DNA of 64,000 nucleotides from Pristionchus mayeri (GCA_036245805.1 BTRK01000005.1:25833474-25897473), one strand, 5' to 3'; positions 1 to 11,571 are shown, counted from the first letter of the stretch. A program made the numbers and translations. Notes: generated by a model from the sequence alone, not told the origin.

Positions 1-24
1 ACCGGACAATCGTCCATAGGGCCT

Positions 25-932
25 GGCACAGCATTTTTACGAAAATGTGTAAAAAGGGGTTCTCGAGGGTGGTGAACACAATGGCCAACTTCATTTTGCA
101 TCATCTCGACCGGTTAGGCCAGGCGGCACGTAGGCACTACCTTCTTTATTGGTAATATCTCAGGAACCGATTTATGAATCTTCTTCAAAATTTCAGAGAT
201 GATACATTAGTTGGTCATGAATCCATTTCTGTATAATTTGCATACATTAAAATATTACAATGGCATGATATTTGGGTTCTCGAATATAAGGCCGAAGCTA
301 ACACAAAGAATTATATGGGCGGATGCGCCTTGCTCTGGTGATCATTTTTCGTATACAGGGTATGATGTTTAAATTCTGCTCCTTAGAGTTACATTATTTT
401 TTCTGACTCCTTTTGGCTCTTTGGCCGCGCAAATTGCGCCAGTGAGTGAGAAATGAAATGAGTTTCACTTTCATCGTCGTGCAAACAAAGGAAGTTCATC
501 TCATTTCTCACTCTCTGGCGCCATTTGCGCGGCAAAGGAGCCGAAATGAGCCAGAAATATTAATGTAACTTTAAGGAGCAGAATTTAAAAACCATACCCT
601 GTACATGAAAAATGATCGCCAGGGCAAGGCGCATCCGCCCATATAATTCGTTGTGTTAGCTTCGGCCTTATATTCGAGAACCAAAATTTCATGCAATTGT
701 AATATTTTAATGCATGCAAATTATACAACAATGGATTCATGACCAACTAATATATCATCTATGAAATTTTGAAGAAGATTCATAAATCGGTTCCTGCGTT
801 ATTACCAATAAAGAAGGTGGTGCCTACATGCAGCATGGCCTAACCGGTCGAGATGATGCAAAATGAAGTTGACCATTGTGTTCAGCACCCTCGAGAACCC
901 TTCCTTACACATTTTCGTGAAAAAGCTGTGCC
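25..932. mobile_element. Fold-back (palindromic) element, about 0.9 kb
   Basis: The left arm beginning GGCACAGC at 25 reappears in reverse complement ending at 932, and both arms can be followed to a small centre near 480-495. Landmarks such as the CTCGAG block (62-68 and about 891) and the ATCATCTCGACCGG block match in both arms with scattered substitutions. No protein-coding frame is supported. The structure fits a non-autonomous fold-back DNA transposon. I could not identify target duplications because the left end lies close to the window edge. Confidence 0.8.
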
Positions 933-1029
933 ACGTTTTGCTTGACTCTTAGAGAATCAAGCTCTTATGTAATTAAAACTTCAAAATTTGATTAGAGAAG
1001 CGTATACTGCCAGGGGGAGAGGGGGGACA

Positions 1030-1245
1030 TTTTGGTATGGACCCAAATTTACATCATCATTATGCAATATGATGCAATAATCGTTTTTCGCCCATATCTC
1101 GCTTCAAAGTGGTCGCCCAGACACCGGACCTTGATCATTTGACTCCCCAGAGTGAGCTCTTTCAAAATTTGGCATTACATCATCATTATGCAATATGACG
1201 CAATAATCGTTTTTCGCCCATATCTCGCTTCAAAGTGGTCATCCA
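1030..1245 (+). repeat. Two-copy direct repeat, about 75 bp
   Basis: The stretch starting TTACATCATCATTATGCAAT occurs at about 1050-1125 and again at about 1165-1240, both followed by the same TTTTTCGCCCATATCTCGC block. The copies differ at only a few positions. It sits between two fold-back elements and has no coding content. Confidence 0.75.
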
Positions 1246-1250
1246 GACCA

Positions 1251-3440
1251 AGAGTATTGAAACGATTTGAATTTTTCATTTAACTTTTTCTACCGTTGAC
1301 TTAGCAAGTTCGATGTTGGGGCGCTATACAGCAAATCAATCGAAGAATACGATGCGAGTATTGCGTCATCACGTGCCTCATAACTAATTTCCGTAGTGAT
1401 GACGCAATCGAATTTCGCTTTTTCGAGCAGGCGTTATTCTAACATAGATTTTTTCCAGCTCGCCAAACTTTCTGATGTTGGGGTCATGCCCGAGGCCTAC
1501 CCAGAAAATTTTTTTATGGTTGCTGTGCGACTGCACTTTTGCTGCAGCCTTGCTGCAAAATCGAGGTCGAAAATTCAGATCTCGGCTCCTAGTCAAGATA
1601 GAGACTGGTTCAAGGCATCAAAATATTCGCCATCGTGAGTCCAGATGATCCTGAGAATATGAAAACAATATCTCAATATACCTGAATTATATGAAAAATC
1701 CGCTTACTTTCTTGTTTCTAAATTTCTGAAATGTTAGAGATTTAAAAATTTCGATTTTGGCAAAGTAGTGGAAACTGTTGTTATGTAAAGTGAATCCGAT
1801 TCATCATATTACTAAAACATTTTTCACACGAGAATCTAACCAGAAATCGCGAAATCAACTTCAAAAATGAATTTTGTATTTTTCAGACACTTTCGATTTC
1901 CCATTTTCGGTCATGAAAAGCTGAGGCAACGAACTCTTGGCGGAGGCCTATTCCAACAATTCAACTCATGTCAATGTAGTCTACTGAATGGGTATTATTC
2001 ACACATCGAGAGATATCGAAGTCTTGAATTTACAACGGGCCAATTATCCAAGAAGTGCCAATTTGAGACCTTGAGAGGTGAAAAAATGCGAAAATATGAA
2101 AAATAGAGCGTGTATCGTAAAGAATGAAAATTGTGAACATTTGAAATGTTCCACTTGGCGATCATTTTAGCTGCAGGAACGTCAATTCCCACCCCTACTT
2201 GACTGGGCTCAATTTTTTTCCCTGATGTAAAAATGCACGTAGATTCTGAAAATGATGTCCGTTTACACGAAAAGGAGGGGTCGCCGAGCCGCTAGAATTT
2301 ATTTTCTCATTTCAAAATCACTTTTTGATTATTTTAAACATGAAGTTGTCGTCCAGGCAACTTCATGTCAACATAAAAGTTGCTTGAAATAATTTTCCGC
2401 ACATTTTGAGTCCCGGCCCGGGACTCTCGGGCCCGCTATTTTCGTCTGCACTCTCCAACTGTGCCCAAAGTGATTAAAACACTTCAAAAAGTTGGAATTC
2501 AGGCATTCAGAACGTGTTGGACTTGTACACACAATAACGTGAGTTTTCCTTAACTCTCCCACAAACTTGTTATCGAAGGGTCATACTATCAGGACTAGAC
2601 TTTCAAAGGTGAACAAATATTTGTTTATCATGTAAATATTTGTTTGTTTTTACATTGTTGCTTATCGAGGACGAGACGAGACGGGTCGATGCGATCGGTC
2701 GCCCAGTCATTCTATCGCTGACCGATCATTTCGCTTGTTATTAGACGAATCAAATATTTGTTTCGTAAACAGATATTTGTTTAGTGGGAAACAAATATTT
2801 GTATAATTGTTCAATATTTGACTTTGAAAGTCTAATCAGGACCACGGTGTACCTTGGATAAACAATCGCCGCAGACAGGAAAGATATCCAAACACTCTAA
2901 AAAGTTGAGTATCATATATATAGAAAATTATGAGCATGACTAAGCAAAAACGAGATTTTTGTATGCGGTTCTTACATAGTTATGAATCTTCAAAGTGGTC
3001 AGGTGAAAAAGTGATTTTTTCATGCCCTGAGGGCAAATATTGAGATATTGTTTTCATATTCTCAGGATCATCTGGACTCATGATGGCGATTATTTTGATG
3101 CCTTGAACCGAAATCTGAATTTTCGACCTCTATTTGGCAGCAAGGTTGCAGCCAATGTGCGACCGAGCAGCAACTTCAAATTTTAATTTTGGATAAGCCT
3201 CGGTTCTATCTCCAACTTCAGAAAGTTTGGCGAGCTGGAAAATAAATGTAAGAATAACGTCTGCTTGAAAAAGCGAAATTCGATTGCGTCATCACTACGC
3301 AATTAGTTATGAGGCACGTGATGACGCAATACTCGCATCGTATTCTTCGATTGATTTGCTGTATAGCGCCCCAACATCGAACTTGCTAAGTCAACGGTAG
3401 AAAAAGTTATATGAAAAATTCAAATCGTTTCAATACTTTT
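1251..3440. mobile_element. Large fold-back element of the GATGACGCAATCG family
   Basis: The arms at 1251-1700 and about 3030-3440 are inverted copies: AGTATTGAAACG at the left end mirrors CGTTTCAATACT at the right end. Inside each arm lies a smaller palindrome around TGATGACGCAAT, followed by a module rich in CTGCAGCCTTGCTGC. The same module recurs at 34.6-35.1, 35.6-35.9, 57.5-57.8, 58.1-58.3, 62.0-62.1 and 63.3-63.5 kb, so this is a multicopy family. The interior holds a hAT-type MITE and segments shared with other fold-backs. Apparent open frames at 1384-2562 lie in this repeat and are not considered genes. Confidence 0.8.
2596..2834. mobile_element. hAT-type MITE with 8-bp target duplication
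   Basis: The 239-bp element starts TAGACTTTCAAAG and ends CTTTGAAAGTCTA. It is flanked by exact 8-bp direct repeats ATCAGGAC at 2588-2595 and 2835-2842, as expected of hAT-superfamily insertions. The interior contains about six copies of an ATATTTG(T/A) core on either strand, often inside a larger AAACAAATATTTGTTT palindrome. There is no coding capacity, so mobilisation would need a transposase supplied in trans. Confidence 0.85.
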
Positions 3441-3716
3441 GGGCGCTACTTTATAACACGCCTTTCATCGTAGAATCGCAAAGATTCTTCACAACCCTTG
3501 CACATGGAAAACACAACCTCCCATTTTCTAATAGATTTTCGATAGACCCTGTATAGGGGATCTCTGAACCCGAGTAACAGAGGTGGTAGATCAAAAGCAT
3601 TCCTGGTAGATCACATCAAATGTTGACATTTTCGGTCCGTTTTTACTCATATCTCCGTTGATATTGATCTTACAATATATTGTTAGACAAAAACGTCTGG
3701 CAGATGAAATGTGTGT

Positions 3717-4272
3717 TTTGAAGTGCTCTTCAAGATGAGAGTGTGTCCGATTCGATTGCTAGCTCGTGGGACATGCTTCATGCTAAATAATCCAAATAAT
3801 ATGGGTATAAATAATATCCAAATTTTGTCTCATTCGATGAGGCACGCCGAGAGCTCTCGAATGATATGCTGAATGCCATACTAAAGCCGGATCTCAAATG
3901 CAATTTTGCCCGAAAAAACCATTTTCAAACCCTCACTCTTTCATTTCTTATGCTTTTCGACCCACCTACTCGAGCAAGACAATGGGAAATTCCGTAATTA
4001 CGAATCATTCCATCCCTCTTTCCGGAGTGGGTGGGTCAAAAAGCATCGAAAATGAAAGAGTGGGGTTTTGAAAATGGTTTTTCGGTCAAAACTGCATTTG
4101 AGATCCGGCTTTAGTAGGGCATTCAGCATATCATTCGAGAGCTCTCGACGAGCCTCATTGAATGAGACAAAATTTGGATAGGTCCCATATTCTGCGGATG
4201 ATTTGGAATGAAGCATGTCCCACGAGCTAGCAATCGAATCGGACACACTCTCATCTTGAAGAGCACTTCAAA
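3717..4272. mobile_element. Fold-back element, about 0.56 kb
   Basis: TTTGAAGTGCTCTTCAAG at the left end mirrors CTTGAAGAGCACTTCAAA at the right end. The arms run almost to the centre near 3990 with about 90 percent or better identity by eye; the GAGAGCTCTCG block at about 3849 and 4137 is one shared landmark. Open frames over the right arm are by-products of the repeat. Confidence 0.8.
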
Positions 4273-4279
4273 GCCAGTG

Positions 4280-4500
4280 GTGAGCGACCCCCCCCGAATA
4301 TTACGGTAACCCCCCCGCTGGTGTACCCCGCGGAGAAGCCGGTGAGCGGGGGGGGGGGGGGTCGCCAATTGTAAAGTTTAGGGACGTTAATTTTGGGGGT
4401 TTTAGAGCAAATTAAGGCATTTTGGAACTATTTTAGGGCGCCAGAGGGGGGATGCCATAAACTTTTTTTGCAACTGGCGACCTTCCCCCCCCCCCCCCGG
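4280..4500. repeat. C/G homopolymer-rich segment with short inverted repeat
   Basis: Runs of C at about 4290-4315, G at about 4346-4361 and C at about 4486-4498 flank a small inverted pair, GTCGCCAATTGTAAAGTTTA near 4361 against TAAACTTT...GGCGAC near 4451-4482. The structure resembles a small MITE with G/C-tract ends. No gene is seen. Confidence 0.5.
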
Positions 4501-5440
4501 TAAAGGCCTTATCGCTCATCGAAATAGTAAGTGCGACTCATTTAGAAAGCGTTCCGATAATTAACTATTTGGGCCGATTGGAGGCTAAACAGAGAATTGC
4601 AAAAGCTGAGCATTTGAATCTAGGAGGCACCACGAGAAATTTAGAATTCTTCTAAATCATGCTTTGCTGTTGCCTTTGGGGCAATTGAGGGTGTGGAATT
4701 TCGGAAATATCATTAATTTTTCTAAAAATTCAAATTCGCAGCGTACCAGGCACCCCTTGTTGACCCCGTCATCGTGGTGTGCTTGCTGCCGCAACGCTTG
4801 AATTTCACACGTGCGGTCTAGTACGCCGGGTCAACTAATATTCGTGCTGTCATTTTTTTTACTGTGTGCCGCATAAAAGCATAAAAGAGCAGTATTTTCA
4901 TCAATTATTCATCAATTGGATGCAATTATGAAAAGTCAAAGACTATTAAACCGAAATCAATATGAAAACAGCTATTTTGAGAGGATCATGCTACAGAATC
5001 CTTCCCCTAGAGGTAAACCTTTACCCTCGAATAAAAAATTTTCCTGTTTTTTTGTTAGAAACATTTCTGCGAACTAGAACAACTATGCGAAGCGGCACGT
5101 CGAAAATCAGAAGATATAGGATTTAATATAGCATTGTCAAAGTTCAAGCAACGACTGTAGGGGCACCACGTAAATTTTAGAATTCTTCGAAACAATACTT
5201 TTCTGTTGTCTTTGGGGTAATCGGAGGTGTGGAATTCCGGAAATATGTACAGATTTCTCTAAAAACGCAAATTAAAAGCGTTTGAAGCACTCTTTGTTGA
5301 CCCGTCCGTCTTTCGTGGTGTGCTTGCAGCCGCGACGCCTGAATTTCACGCGGGCGGTCCTGTTCGCTGGGTCAACTATTCGATACGGCTATTATTTTTT
5401 TCGATTTGGATCATGTTTTCTAGTTTAAAAAATTGTGCAT
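4500..5440 (+). repeat. Diverged direct-repeat pair plus unassigned spacer
   Basis: A block of about 240 bp at 4622-4860 (starting AGGCACCACG) recurs diverged at about 5160-5400 (starting GGGCACCACG). Both end in a GGGTCAACTA segment like that in the tails of the tRNA-Ser-like repeats further right. The segment 4505-4620 also has an inverted, diverged counterpart at about 59,130-59,260. Nothing coding is visible. Confidence 0.6.
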
Positions 5441-5449
5441 CTAAGTAAT

Positions 5450-5788
5450 TGTTGTGTCCTTGTCCCTTGTTGGTGTCCACGTAGACGGGAGAGGACGGAT
5501 AAACGAACCGTTTATCCACGAATAATTAAATAGGGGAAAATACTACAACAAAAAGAGCCGTCAACCAGCTAGGGTGAGAGAGCGAGAAAGAACTGACAAC
5601 TTAGGGCGACGCAACAATTGCATAAATATAAGCTGAGTATATTTGCTGCGCGTCAACACCATTTGAATCGCTATTTAGCTAACTACGGTATGTGCGTTTT
5701 GCGGGGCGCACGAAGTGCGCTGGGTCACATACATGAAATCTGTGATAGGAATTATTACTAAAAGGTTATTACTAATTCCTATACGACA
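5450..5788 (-). repeat. 3-prime LTR (left copy)
   Basis: This 339-bp repeat matches 6867-7049 plus 8340-8494 with few differences. Its outer edge touches the GTAAT duplication and its inner edge touches the polypurine tract. Confidence 0.85.
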
Positions 5789-5797
5789 CCTCCCCTT
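5789..5797 (-). promoter_or_regulatory. Polypurine tract of the LTR element
   Basis: Read on the minus strand this is AAGGGGAGG, lying directly before the TGTCGTATAGG start of the 3-prime LTR. It is the expected plus-strand priming site and fixes the orientation of the element. Confidence 0.65.
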
Positions 5798-5932
5798 CAA
5801 GATTGGTGTTACCGATCTTAAAGAAATACTATGGGGGGAAGAGGTGAGGTGAACCGTAGCACATGTAGTCGGGATATCATTCTCGGATGATATTAGTCTT
5901 GGACGGGCGCTCGTCGTACGCGAGTGACTACA

Positions 5933-6811
5933 TCAGATTTTGAACCGTAACGAAGATCCTCCTTCGTTGTGGATATCCACCTCCTTGTGGACACTCTTGG
6001 GATTTGTTGTGGCCCCGGGCATTTCCCGCTTCACATCCTTAGAGTCTCGCATCTTGTCGTGGAACGCGCGCTGCTGGCCACGTCCACTTCCATGTGTCGT
6101 GGGTATTCCACCCTTGATGAGTCGTATGGTGTCCTGCATCTCGCATCTATCGACCGTGACGAGTCTGGCCATGCTCTCGTTGGGTATTCCGCCCTTGACG
6201 AGCCGGGTGCCCTCCTCCGTCTTTCCTCGATCTACCAGCACGGGTCTGACCATTCTGACGTGAGCCTTCTCTTGCTCCAACGTCGTGTTGTTGATCTTGC
6301 TGATGGACTCATCCATACAGCACACGTGTTCCACTACGCGAGACCGACCTCGCTTGCACGACACCTTGCCGCACTTACTGGAGGACGCTTCCTTCCAGTC
6401 CACGTGTTTCTTCTGAGGGGGGACTTGCGCACGATTTCTCGCACTCGCACAACCTCTCGTGCTTATCCTGCCCGCTCGCTGAGTTGCTCTGCTCTGCTCC
6501 TCCCATGCTTCCATTGTTGCCGCTTTTCCAGGGACTGTGAGCAGTCGGCCTCGTTTCCTTTCGAGCCGTACTCTCCATTGGTTCTTCGCGTTGTTTCTCA
6601 TCGTGTTTGTACACAACAGGTTCGGGCTAGCTCGCCTCGACTCCACCTGTGTTTGAAGAGTCCTTGTGGCCAGTATTTCCTCCAATGACGAAATCCAGTG
6701 AGTTCCCGTGACAAATAGCACGAGCTCTCGCCCGATTAAGCTAATGTCACTTCGCGCACTCACGGTGTTTTCTCCAATGACGTAATCACAACAGGTACGC
6801 CTGGCTTGCAC
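5933..6811 (-). CDS. Internal ORF of the short LTR element, function unknown
   Basis: An open frame of 292 codons fills most of the internal region between the LTRs. The first codon of the open stretch is GTG. The first ATG is codon 71 (near 6601), which would give about 222 residues. I recognise no protease, reverse transcriptase, integrase or CCHC knuckle. The product is basic and hydrophilic. Two imperfect repeats of about 27 residues occur near residues 190-243, each ending in a RL(V/I)KGGIP motif, and the matching 80-bp DNA repeats keep frame. It may be a rearranged gag remnant or a non-coding spacer that happens to be open. The opposite strand is also open over much of the same stretch, so coding status is uncertain. 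Confidence 0.4.
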   Translation of the reverse strand: MQARRTCCDYVIGENTVSARSDISLIGRELVLFVTGTHWISSLEEILATRTLQTQVESRRASPNLLCTNTMRNNAKNQWRVRLERKRGRLLTVPGKAATMEAWEEQSRATQRAGRISTRGCASARNRAQVPPQKKHVDWKEASSSKCGKVSCKRGRSRVVEHVCCMDESISKINNTTLEQEKAHVRMVRPVLVDRGKTEEGTRLVKGGIPNESMARLVTVDRCEMQDTIRLIKGGIPTTHGSGRGQQRAFHDKMRDSKDVKREMPGATTNPKSVHKEVDIHNEGGSSLRFKI

Positions 6812-6846
6812 GCCCCGACTCCGCCTGTGTGATTACGCCGAGTCCG

Positions 6847-6864
6847 TAGTGATCCTGATCGCCA
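6847..6864 (-). promoter_or_regulatory. Putative tRNA primer-binding site
   Basis: Two bases inside the right LTR the minus strand reads TGGCGATCAGGATC. The initial TGG is the complement of a tRNA CCA end. The first ten bases are identical to the corresponding site of the LTR element at 19.8-25.7 kb, so the two families appear to use the same primer tRNA. Confidence 0.65.
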
Positions 6865-6866
6865 GT

Positions 6867-8494
6867 TGTTGTGTCCTTGTCCCTTGTTGGTGTCCACGTA
6901 GACAGGAGAGGAAAAATAAACGAACCGTTTATCCACGAATAATTAAATAGGGAAAAATACTACAACAAAAAGAGCCGTCAACCAGCTAGGGTGAGAGAGC
7001 GAGAGAGAACTGACAACTTAGGGCGACGCAACCATTTTCATAAATATAACACTAGTCTTCTGAGAGAATGCAGGAACCCGAGGAACTAGGAGCCGAAAGT
7101 TTGAGCAATATCCAAGATATATTTATGCCAGAGTATATTGGGGGGACGAGAAAACTTTTGACGTTGGCAGTTTTTCTCAGAACCGGCTTTTAGGGATTTT
7201 CCGGTTTTTGTCCCGGCTCTGGCGTATTTCATCTCAAAGTTGCACTAGATGGATGGCATGGTTGGTGCTCAAAAAATCCGGAAAATTATTTCCAGAAACT
7301 TTTATGTTGAGCACGAAGACCATTGACATTGTTATAATGCTCAAAACCATGAAAAAGTGATTTCCTAATCATAAAAAAATTCCTCCTGGCTCAGGGACCC
7401 CACCACTTAGAACATTTTGAGCACAGATTCTGAATCTATGCTATCACATTAGTCTAGCAAAATTCAGAGCAGAGCTCGGTAGGGGTGGGAATGTACTGTA
7501 ATAAGGCCAAATATGCCAAAAATAGCCTAATTTTCAGAATTAGTGGAAATTCGAAGCCTAGAAAATCGATCATTTAGGGGTCGAAAGTAAACGTGGTGGG
7601 CTTCTAATGCCTCGTTATTCATATTTACATTTCTGGACTTCTGACACCGATTGAAGAGATTTTATTTTTCGACAAAAATACTCATTTTTATCCCAAAATA
7701 TGGAAAAAAAATACTTCATTTTTTTGCTCAGAATTTGCTCAATTGTCCAAACATTAACATTTCTGATCAGGCAATGTCGAAAAAATTTAAATATGCCCCT
7801 TTCGACACCTAAATGATCGATTTTCCATGCTTCGAATTTCCACTAATTCTGAAAATTAGGCTATTTTTGGTATATTTGGCCTCATTACAGTACATTTCCA
7901 CCCCTACCGAGCTCTGCTCTGAATTTTGCTAGACTAATGTGATACCGAAGATTCAGAATATGTGCTCAAAATGTTCTAAGTGGTGGGGTCACGGAGCCAG
8001 GAGGAATTTTTTTCTGCTTTGGAAATCACTTTTTCATGGTTTTAAGCATTATAACAATGCCATCGGTCTTCGTGCTCAACATAAAAGTTTCTGGAAATAA
8101 TTTTCCGGATTTTTTGAGCACCATGCCATCCATCTAGTGCAACTTTGAGCTGAAATACGCCAGAGCCGGGACAAAAACCGGAAAATCCCTAAAAGCCGGT
8201 TCTGAGAAAAACTGCCAACGTTAAAAGTTTTCTCGTCCCCAATATACTCTGGCATAAATATATCTTGGATATTGCTCAAACTTTCGGCTCCTAGTTCCTC
8301 GGGGGGTCTGTTTTGATGCAATCTCTCAGAAGACTCGTGATAAGCTGAGTATATTTGCTGCGCGTCAACACCATTTGAATCGCTATTTAGCTAACTACGG
8401 TATGTGCGTTTTGCGGGGCGCACGAAGTGCGCTGGGTCACATACATGAAATCTGTGATAGGAACTAAAAGGTTATTACTAATTCCTATATAACA
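6867..8494 (-). repeat. 5-prime LTR (right copy), split by an insertion
   Basis: LTR sequence occupies 6867-7049 and 8340-8494. Compared with the left LTR the copy is complete except for the inserted fold-back element, which duplicated ATAA at its borders. Confidence 0.85.
7050..8339. mobile_element. Fold-back element of 1.29 kb inserted in an LTR
   Basis: The ends are CACTAGTCTTCTGAGAG and CTCTCAGAAGACTCGTG, with flanking ATAA repeats at 7046-7049 and 8340-8343 (the duplication could be TAA). The arms are inverted copies down to a centre near 7700, for example the TTGAGCAATATCCAAG block at 7093 and its complement near 8265. Because the host LTR has an uninterrupted copy, the borders are exact. 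Related fragments occur at about 2.2-2.5, 18.6-18.7, 26.4-26.6, 48.1-48.2 and 50.8-51.2 kb. The 81-codon frame at 8076-8321 is repeat-derived. Confidence 0.88.
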
Positions 8495-8499
8495 GTAAT

Positions 8500-11400
8500 C
8501 CAGATATGAAATATCAAAGATCAGTCCCTTCGAATCAATAGATGAATATTAACGTAATAATTTAAGCATTTCCTCATAGTTACCGTATACCCTCAAATAT
8601 GTACAAATTTTAAAATCGATTTGCCATGTTTGGACACGTACTATTTTACTACTTTCTTAAGGCAAAAGTTCCACTGATCTGAAAAATATAATGAGAATAC
8701 AAACTCGGAGGGGCAGGCCAAAAATCATTCGTCAGCTAATTTAAACTAAATTTGTCTGATTTCACGAACTGAGTTCAAATTTTGGACACGTACGATTTTT
8801 TTAACAATTTCGACATTATGCATGTTTTCGAGATTCATTTTTATCCTCCAAAAAACGAGGAGGGGCAGCTGAAAATGCGCAAGCTAACCAGAAAAAACAA
8901 AAATTCAACGCAAATTTAAATGAGCGCTGAGAGCGAGGTTTACCACCATAAATTTGACCTTTTCCCGGACTTCAAATTAGACTTTCCGGTTTGGTGGTCC
9001 CTACAACGACTGCAAATTTTCTCAACCAACGATTTTTTCCTCGTTTTGAGACTAATTTTGTATTTGAGAATTCAGTTTACTTATGAAAAAATAGAGAGCT
9101 GCACCTCAAAATAAGCAAGAAAATATGTGAAAAAAAATTTCTTAACAGATTTAAATTCGCGCCAGGAGCGAAGTTTACCATGCTTTTTCCGGAAATGAAT
9201 TTTGACTTTCCGGTTTGGTGGTCCCTAATTTGAATCTTACAATAAGGAAAGTTATGATTGAAAACTCAAAGGAGAAAGAATTTTGCTCGCTACTGTACCT
9301 ATTTTCTCAGTCAGAAGGAAATCGAATTTTCGGCCAAGTCTATTTCGGCTCTGTCAGATAGCCTGTTCTAAGGAGTGTGAAATTGAATCTCTCATTACCT
9401 CTTTATTCGGAGGAATACGTCGACCAATAGTACATCTATCTCTTGTCTCGCTTGACTCGCTACTCCACTGCACATGTGGGCCACTGTGTCCAAATCCAAC
9501 CATCCTGCATCTTCCTCCATCAAGACATCCACTATCTACAAATATATCAATATACTAATGTGATGGCAAGAGATAGAGACCTCAGAGGGAGATGCATCCT
9601 TCCTTAACACTTCCTGCGTCTTTTTTAATACTTTCGCCAGTCGTTGCTGAATTTCATGGAAGAAGAGGATAGAATATACGAAAGGACTGCAATCAACAAA
9701 TCTACAGTGGTAGGTGGGACAGTTTACCAATAACAATTAAAACAAACGGAAATAAGAAGTAGATGACGGCAGAGGAGGGGAACTCCCTCACGATTCGAGT
9801 GAATGAGAAGAAAAATGAAGTAAGAATCATCGTAGTCATTGGCACCTTCACCACACCGTACCTAAATAGGCCACAAACATTCTCCATTCACCTTTCTACA
9901 TCAACTCACTGAATCAAACTTAGCGCCTGGCGCCATTTACTCGATCTTCCTTCACATATATTATTGAAGATGTATGAAATCTGTTTTAGCCGTAACGATA
10001 TAAGCGAGTAATTTACATTTACTCACTGTACTCCAGAAGCATTTGGTAACTCTCAATCCGAGAAGGAGACCCACACATGATAGAAAGTATGGATTTATAT
10101 TGTGCAGTTTCTAAAAATATTTTTTTAAATGTCAAAATTTCGTTGAATAGACAAAGTCACAAACCATAGAGTAATGCCAGAAACTCTTTGGTAGCCACCA
10201 TAGAGACTTATACAGATTGAGATACTGAAGGAATAATGCGAGAACCGAGTAGAGGAAGAGAGTACACTCGAAGAAAAGTTCGCCCTCAATGCAAGTGCTG
10301 AGATGGCATTTCAAGTGTATACCAAGATCGTCTTTGCAATAAGAAACTGTCAAATATTGCCAGAAATGACACTTGTATAGTTTAGAACTCCTAATGAAAC
10401 CATGCTCTATCCACATACAAGGAAGCCTAGGTTCCTCCGCGTTGAGGATAGAACTCTTCAGTTTAGGTTTATAATTAGGAACCTGGAATTGAACTTTGCA
10501 ACAAGCTGAGTTAACAAATAACAGAAACGGAATGGAGTATGGTTCCTCAGAATAGGGCTTAAAACATTGTGCGTTGGAATTCCCACATCTTATACCGGAA
10601 TACACTTTTAAGATCTCTTTTATGTGTATATCCCAAGTATGTTATCCGAATTTTAAGTGTCTATAGTCAACGCATTCTATCACTCGTTCTCGAAAGTGCG
10701 AAAAACGAAGAGTGAGAAAATTGATAAAATTACCCGACCACCCGCACGGCCCCTTGTTCATCGACATTAGAAAACCTTTCCCGCCTAATGTTTCTCGAAC
10801 GGAAATCGTTCAAACGTGCGAAATTGAACCTGATTAGGAAATTGCGGGGTGTTTAAGCTTCAAATTTGACAGTACTTATACTCCGCCCACTACACCACCA
10901 CCAAGTTGCGGCATGGTGCGCGCACCTGGCCGCCGTACACAAGACCGGAGCCGGAAAAAGTTATTGCAGAAACCCTGACATAGATTGAAAATATCGATTA
11001 ATTTTTGGTCCTATGCCGATATCCCTTGCGCAACGTGAAATGATACGGTATCATTCAAATTTTGATTATTCCCTCGGTGGTGTGGACAAATGTCGGCGGG
11101 TGCATTTTGGGGTCTGTAAGTCGTTTCGCCAACCTGCAATTCGGACCGTGAAATGCCGTGGAGGAGTTGGGCGGTCAGAATTTGCGAATGTCGACAGGCA
11201 AGGGACCGTGCCACCCATAGAATTAATTGAATTTGTGTGCGTCCCTGATCACGCCCGCTCTTTTGTTTTTGCATAATATCTCACTCTTTTGCCGTGATCG
11301 GGTACACGTGCGAATTCAAAAAAATATTTCGCGGCTGTTGGTTAACTTTAAAGTTACCCAACACCCGTGCAATTTTTTAAAACTAGCGCCAAGCAAATAT

Positions 11401-11500
11401 CTTAATTTCATGACCAAGAACTAAGTACCGTAACTTTTTATATTAGCGCTAACGGATTTACGCGCGGTTTTTTCAAATATTGTTTAATCGATTATGTGGG
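8500..11500. other. Unassigned, mostly AT-rich stretch
   Basis: No gene is supported here. A short direct repeat is visible: a GAGCGAGGTTTACCA segment followed by CTTTCCGGTTTGGTGGTCCC at 8934-9003 recurs at 9165-9225. The longest open frame, 157 codons on the minus strand at 10132-10605, starts with GTG, has no recognisable motif and stands alone. The two overlapping 87-codon frames at 11011-11276 lie on opposite strands and are likewise unsupported. GTTACCCAACACCC occurs twice, near 11353 and 11507, marking the start of the tRNA-like repeat region. Confidence 0.5.
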
Positions 11501-11571
11501 CTTAAAGTTACCCAACACCCTTAAAAATGGCCTATAATATTATTCCTGAAACTGATAGACATGAAATTTTA

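Larger units (their letters stand above)
5450..8494 (-). mobile_element. Non-autonomous LTR retrotransposon, minus strand
   Basis: Two LTRs with TGTTGTGTCC and ..ACA ends bound an internal region of about 1.08 kb, and exact 5-bp duplications GTAAT lie at 5445-5449 and 8495-8499. Orientation is minus: a primer-binding-like TGGCGATCAGG lies two bases inside the right LTR, and a polypurine tract (AAGGGGAGG on the minus strand) abuts the left LTR. The internal region is far too short for gag-pol, so this is a TRIM/LARD-like derivative needing proteins in trans. The right LTR is split by a fold-back element at 7050-8339. Confidence 0.88.

Noticed and set aside
5969..6688. 239-codon plus-strand frame opposite the LTR-element ORF
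   Set aside because: The element is oriented on the minus strand by its polypurine tract and primer site; the plus frame is treated as its shadow, although coding on either strand is unproven.
10132..10605. 157-codon open frame on the minus strand
   Set aside because: It starts with GTG, has no recognisable domain, splice context or neighbours, and is within chance expectation for this much AT-rich DNA.
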